A DNA stretch of 64,000 nucleotides from the NCBI GenBank assembly GCA_964531385.1, contig CAZHGC010000003.1, positions 82,265 to 146,264 of the forward strand. The letters are read 5' to 3'. Below are positions 60,986 through 64,000 of this stretch, in pieces. Origin of the DNA: MGBC114079 sp964531385. Lineage in GTDB: Bacteria > Bacillota > Clostridia > Lachnospirales > CAG-274. The stretch's first letter is position 1. Each line of letters begins with the position of its first letter. A program made the position numbers and the translations under genes. Below the pieces are notes generated by a model. The model was not told where the DNA came from and made no database searches. It saw nothing but the letters and a program-made list of their open reading frames with translations.

Positions 60986-61271
60986 CTTTTTGTTTTAGAG
61001 GGGTATGAAAATTTATTATTATTTATGACGCAATAAGATTGTTATATTTATGCTGTTGTTAATTGGCTCCGGTTGGAATATTTGGAGCGATTTTTAAATA
61101 TATGTGTATTTTTATACCAAAGCTTTTGAAAAATGCGAAAAAAGTGCGTTTAAATGCTTTTGACTAAGTTTTTAAATTTGATTTTGTTTAAACATTTAGG
61201 AAAGTGTGTTTTTTTATTGGAAAAGAATGAAAGCAATGGATTTTTAATATGAAATAGGATTTGGGAATAAA
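60986..61271. other. Non-coding AT-rich region
   Basis: About 290 bases between convergent transcripts, part of a 450-base gap. It contains only a small hairpin, GCTCC/GGAGC (61066-61070 with 61084-61088), followed by TTTTT. No gene was seen. Confidence 0.4.
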
Positions 61272-61299
61272 AAAGAAAGAGGAAAAATCCTCTTTCTTT
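61272..61299 (-). terminator. Terminator of the lipoprotein gene
   Basis: Perfect 12-base arms AAAGAAAGAGGA/TCCTCTTTCTTT with a four-base loop. On the minus strand the stem is followed by TTTTTTA, 31 bases after the stop codon. Confidence 0.85.
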
Positions 61300-61330
61300 G
61301 AAAGAACGAATAAAATAAGTTTTAGATAAA

Positions 61331-61603
61331 TTAAGCAACAGTTGAAACTTCAACGTCAGCAGCAAGAGAAGCATCTTCAACAGAGATTTCTTCAATTTCA
61401 GCATCAACAGAAGCATCTTCGATTGCAACATCAACAGAAACTTCTTCAGATTCATCTTCTACAACAACTTCTTCAGCAACTGTAGTTGTTTCAACAGCTT
61501 CTGTAGCAGCTTCAGTTGTAGTTTCAACTTTATCTTCGCCACAACCGATTAACAAAGAACCTACCATTAAAGTTGAGATTGCAATACCTAAAAATTTTTT
61601 CAT
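61331..61603 (-). CDS. Small acidic lipoprotein
   Basis: 90-residue protein with a lipoprotein signal peptide, KKFLGIAISTLMVGSLLIGC (lipobox LIGC, Cys21). The mature part is low-complexity and strongly acidic: Thr/Glu/Ala at first (KVETTTEAATEAVETTT), then repeated EDASV, DAEIEEIS and VDVAIEDAS units. It has almost no basic residues. No family was recognised. TAAGGAGG precedes the ATG. It has its own promoter and terminator, so it is a one-gene transcript. A surface or cation-binding role is only a guess. Confidence 0.82.
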   Translation of the reverse strand: MKKFLGIAISTLMVGSLLIGCGEDKVETTTEAATEAVETTTVAEEVVVEDESEEVSVDVAIEDASVDAEIEEISVEDASLAADVEVSTVA

Positions 61604-61689
61604 TTTATTTTCCTCCTTAAATGAATAAGTAATACATAACCCAAATTGAATAAATCAATCTGTTTGGGCTATCAAAACCCAGTACGTGT

Positions 61690-61718
61690 ATTCTATAATG
61701 TTTTTCACTCTATTTCAA
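61690..61718 (-). promoter_or_regulatory. Candidate promoter of the lipoprotein gene
   Basis: On the minus strand, TTGAAA (61718-61713) and TAGAAT (61695-61690) with a 17-base spacer. Confidence 0.5.
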
Positions 61719-61766
61719 GTAAATAATGATAAAAAGGTGTTTTCGATGATAAAAATTGAATTTTTA

Positions 61767-61795
61767 TTGAAATAAATATATATTTTTGATAAAAT
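61767..61795 (+). promoter_or_regulatory. Candidate promoter of the LytTR regulator
   Basis: TTGAAA (61767-61772) and TAAAAT (61790-61795) with a 17-base spacer. Confidence 0.5.
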
Positions 61796-61983
61796 ATATA
61801 TTTAGAGAGTGGTGATTTAATTAATTTAAAAATTATTATTGCATTGTTTTGAATTCTAAATTTTGACTGATATTTTAAAATTTTTACAGCTTTGGTCGTT
61901 AGTGTTTGTAGTGAATAATTACTTATTGAATTTTTATTAAGTTTTTAAATTCTTCATTATTTTGTTCGGGAAGGAGAGTTTTT

Positions 61984-62721
61984 ATGCACGTTGCTTATTT
62001 TTGTTTTTCAAAAGAAGATATTAACAATCTTACGGTTTTACTTGAGCAATATTGTTTGTTTAAAGATTTTAAATTTGTTATTGAAAAATTTAATTCTGAA
62101 AATGGCTTTTTTAAAGCTTTTGAGCCAAAAAGATACAAATTGATTTTTTTTGATACGACGGAAAATCCGAAGGAGTGTTTTTTGATTGCAAACAAAATAA
62201 GAAAGCTTGACGGAAACACTTTAATGATTTTTTTTGCTGACAATAAGTATTATGCTTATGATGCTTTTTTGTTGTATGCGGCGGACTATATTTTAAAGCC
62301 TATTAAATTTGAACGTTTGGAGAGAACTTTGAACCGAATTTTAAAAAATGTTAATATGTCAAAAAAATTTATTAATGTTAATTGTAACAAAATTAATACA
62401 AAAATAAACGTTTCAAATATAATGTATATTGAGGTTATTGGAAATGTTTCTTGCATACATTTGGCTTCGGGAAATCTTGTTAAAGTTTACATTACTCTTT
62501 CGGAGCTTGAAGAAATGCTTAAATATAATCCTTTGTTTTTGAGAACGCACAAAAGTTACATTATAAATATGGAATATGTTAGCGAAATGCAGGGATATGG
62601 TTTTATTATGAAAAACGGCGATATTGTTTCTATCAGAAAAAATAACTGCAAAGAAATTAAAAGTTTGTATCGCAGGTATAGTTTGGGAAAATCGGCCATG
62701 TTGGCGGAAAGAAAAAAATGA
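61984..62721 (+). CDS. LytTR-family response regulator
   Basis: 245-residue regulator. Residues 1-120 form a receiver with D57 (LIFFDTTEN) and a Lys in YILKPIKFERLERTL; the usual acidic pair near the N-terminus is weak (FCFSKED). Residues about 130-235 are a LytTR DNA-binding domain: INVSNIMYIEVIGNVSCIHL, PLFLRTHKSYIINMEYV and IVSIRKNNCKEIKSLYRRY. ATG 61984 has GGGAAGGAGAG ahead. No sensor kinase gene is adjacent, so its signal source is unknown. Such regulators often control surface or bacteriocin-type genes. Confidence 0.92.
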   Translation: MHVAYFCFSKEDINNLTVLLEQYCLFKDFKFVIEKFNSENGFFKAFEPKRYKLIFFDTTENPKECFLIANKIRKLDGNTLMIFFADNKYYAYDAFLLYAADYILKPIKFERLERTLNRILKNVNMSKKFINVNCNKINTKINVSNIMYIEVIGNVSCIHLASGNLVKVYITLSELEEMLKYNPLFLRTHKSYIINMEYVSEMQGYGFIMKNGDIVSIRKNNCKEIKSLYRRYSLGKSAMLAERKK

Positions 62722-62778
62722 TGATTTGATTGATTTTACAGCGTTATTTTATGCTATGTTGTTTTTGCAATTTTTATT

Positions 62779-62807
62779 TTGACATATTGCTGTTTTGGGA
62801 GTAAAAT
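62779..62807 (+). promoter_or_regulatory. Strong candidate promoter of mrp
   Basis: TTGACA (62779-62784) and TAAAAT (62802-62807) with a 17-base spacer. Transcription should start near 62814, upstream of the hairpin at 62851. Confidence 0.65.
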
Positions 62808-62850
62808 TGGATAATGAATGTAATTGTACATTTATAAATTTGCAATGACG

Positions 62851-62890
62851 GAGATGTGCAAATTTTAAAATTTTTACACATCTCTTTATA
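62851..62890 (+). terminator. Hairpin between the LytTR gene and mrp (terminator or leader attenuator)
   Basis: GAGATGTG (62851-62858) pairs with CACATCTC (62877-62884), and AAATTTT/AAAATTT extends it inward. Only TTTATAATT follows. It lies downstream of the mrp promoter and ten bases before the mrp ribosome binding site, so it may be a leader element rather than the terminator of the preceding gene. Confidence 0.5.
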
Positions 62891-62913
62891 ATTAAAATTA
62901 AGGAGTGAATGTT

Positions 62914-63732
62914 TTGGGAGATTGCAATTCATGTCCTTCTAAGGGCACTTGCGGAAAAGACAGCGACAGCTGTTCAATTAAAGTTAATCCTAACAACAAA
63001 ATTAAAAAAGTTATTGGCGTTATGAGCGGAAAAGGCGGTGTTGGAAAATCTACCGTTTCGGTTATGATTGCGAAGATTTTGCGAAAAAAAGGTTATTCTG
63101 TTGGAATTATGGACGCAGATATTACAGGACCGAGCGTTGCAAGGCTTACAGGACTTTCAGGACAAAGAGCCTATGGAAACAAAGACGGTATTTTGCCGGT
63201 TGTTACAGAAGACGGAATTAAAGTTATTTCACTTAATCTTATGATTGACGATGAAAATCAACCGGTTATTTGGAGGGGTTCGCTTCTTTCGGGTTGTGTT
63301 AATCAATTTTGGAACGATGTTTTATGGGGTGAACTTGATTATTTGATTATCGATATGCCTCCGGGAACGGGCGACATTACTCTTACTGTTATGCAATCTG
63401 TTCCGCTTAACGGTGTTATTATGGTTTCCATTCCTCAAGATATGGTTTCTATGATTGTTTCAAAATCAATAAATATGGCAAAGAAACTTAATGTTAATAT
63501 TTATGGTCTTATTGAAAATATGAGTTATGCAATTTGTCCTCATTGTGATGAAAAAATTAAATTTCACGATGATTCAAATCTTAAAAAATTTATTAACGAA
63601 AACGATATTTCTCTTCTTGCCGAACTTCCGATGAATTCTAATTTGGCGGAGATTGCCGAACAAGGATATGACAAAATTGGCGATGAAATTTTTGGAATGT
63701 TTGACAAGGCTATTGAAGTAATTGAAAAATAA
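62914..63732 (+). CDS. mrp: Mrp/NBP35-type iron-sulfur carrier ATPase
   Basis: 272-residue deviant-Walker P-loop ATPase that carries Fe-S clusters to target proteins. The N-terminus has C4, C7, C13 and C20, as in NBP35-type proteins. The nucleotide loop is SGKGGVGKST (residues 38-47), followed by GIMDADITGPSV. IDMPPGTGDITLT is typical, and the cluster-binding CPHC lies at 208-211. TTG 62914 is the probable start, eight bases after AAGGAG; the GTG at 62905 overlaps the site itself. It is the last gene in the window. Confidence 0.93.
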   Translation: MGDCNSCPSKGTCGKDSDSCSIKVNPNNKIKKVIGVMSGKGGVGKSTVSVMIAKILRKKGYSVGIMDADITGPSVARLTGLSGQRAYGNKDGILPVVTEDGIKVISLNLMIDDENQPVIWRGSLLSGCVNQFWNDVLWGELDYLIIDMPPGTGDITLTVMQSVPLNGVIMVSIPQDMVSMIVSKSINMAKKLNVNIYGLIENMSYAICPHCDEKIKFHDDSNLKKFINENDISLLAELPMNSNLAEIAEQGYDKIGDEIFGMFDKAIEVIEK

Positions 63733-63890
63733 GGTTATGGTTGTATGAAAAATTGATTTTGTTAAGATGATGAAAATTTGGTGGATTATTTGGAGATGTT
63801 AGCTGATTTTTTATTGCTTGTAAAAATTTTTAAATTTATTTATAAATGAATAATAACGTTAATTATGACAATAATAATTTTGCGTTTTAT

Positions 63891-63952
63891 TTGAAACAGC
63901 TGTAAAATCGAAGTTTTTCTCAAATTTACAGCTGTTTCAAGTGTTTTTTTTT
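63891..63952 (+). terminator. Strong terminator downstream of mrp
   Basis: Perfect 16-base arms TTGAAACAGCTGTAAA (63891-63906) and TTTACAGCTGTTTCAA (63925-63940), followed by a long T run. It is about 160 bases after the mrp stop. The intervening stretch holds no recognised gene. Confidence 0.8.
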
Positions 63953-64000
63953 GTTGTTGAAAAGAGTTGTTTTTTGCTAAATTTTATGTTCGTAATATCC

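Larger units (their letters stand above)
61604..61983. other. Divergent intergenic region between the lipoprotein and LytTR genes
   Basis: 380 bases. It holds the minus-strand promoter (61690-61718) and a leader hairpin for the lipoprotein: CCCAAA...TTGA pairs with TCAATTTGGG with a four-base bulge, within 61640-61670. It also holds the plus-strand promoter at 61767-61795 for the LytTR gene, whose leader is about 180 bases. No gene was seen. Confidence 0.45.

Noticed and set aside
1..64000. tRNA, rRNA, CRISPR or insertion sequence
   Set aside because: No cloverleaf with a CCA end or GTTCGA arm, no rRNA core, no repeat-spacer array and no transposase motif was seen in any gap. A covariance search would be the proper test.

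Overview
The window is AT-rich DNA from a low-GC, anaerobic, endospore-forming Gram-positive bacterium of the class Clostridia. The evidence is Spo0A, HPr kinase with a Crh-like protein, WhiA, GatCAB with a T-box leader, an archaeal-type AspRS, a PPi-type phosphofructokinase, NrdG, and S-layer-homology and cohesin-like surface proteins. The gene mix looks Lachnospirales-like, but that placement is an inference. No tRNA, rRNA, CRISPR array, insertion sequence or prophage was seen. Several genes appear to start with TTG behind a strong ribosome binding site.

Left part (1-17320, all + strand). The window opens inside uvrC. A compact operon follows: hprK, a ROK glucokinase, murB, rapZ, whiA and a Crh-like gene, with a promoter at 1430 and a terminator at 6574. 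This links carbon control to wall precursor supply and division. The Crh-like protein has Glu where HPr has its catalytic His. Next, behind a strong promoter and a roughly 290-base leader, come two giant secreted fibronectin-type-III-like proteins (1611 and 1430 residues) in tandem, then a lone trpD.

Middle part (17320-42450, mostly - strand). A T-box leader precedes aspS (archaeal type), an alpha/beta hydrolase and gatC-gatA-gatB, which together form the indirect Asn/Gln tRNA charging route. Next is a partner-switching module: anti-anti-sigma factor, two HATPase proteins and a receiver-PP2C phosphatase. On the + strand follow pheA; a MazG-like gene, a GdpP-like c-di-AMP phosphodiesterase and rplI; a GNAT acetyltransferase; two very small genes; and an AprX-like intracellular subtilase overlapping an unknown partner. 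A long - strand operon carries miaB, ylbF, mutS, mutL, nrdG, a degenerate site-2 protease, scpA and scpB.

Right part (42200-64000). A small XRE regulator is divergent from an unknown gene, with two matching operators between them. Then come a CYTH protein, spo0A, a redox set (iron alcohol dehydrogenase, aldo/keto reductase, FMN reductase), DAHP synthase (- strand), PPi-phosphofructokinase, a YihY-type membrane protein, a GAF-PAS-PAS membrane sensor without an output domain, two unknown membrane proteins, valS, a secreted subtilase, a cohesin-like/SLH surface protein, a small acidic lipoprotein (- strand), a LytTR response regulator and mrp.

Promoters, operators and terminators were found by eye from -35/-10 spacing and hairpins. 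They are predictions, not mapped sites.
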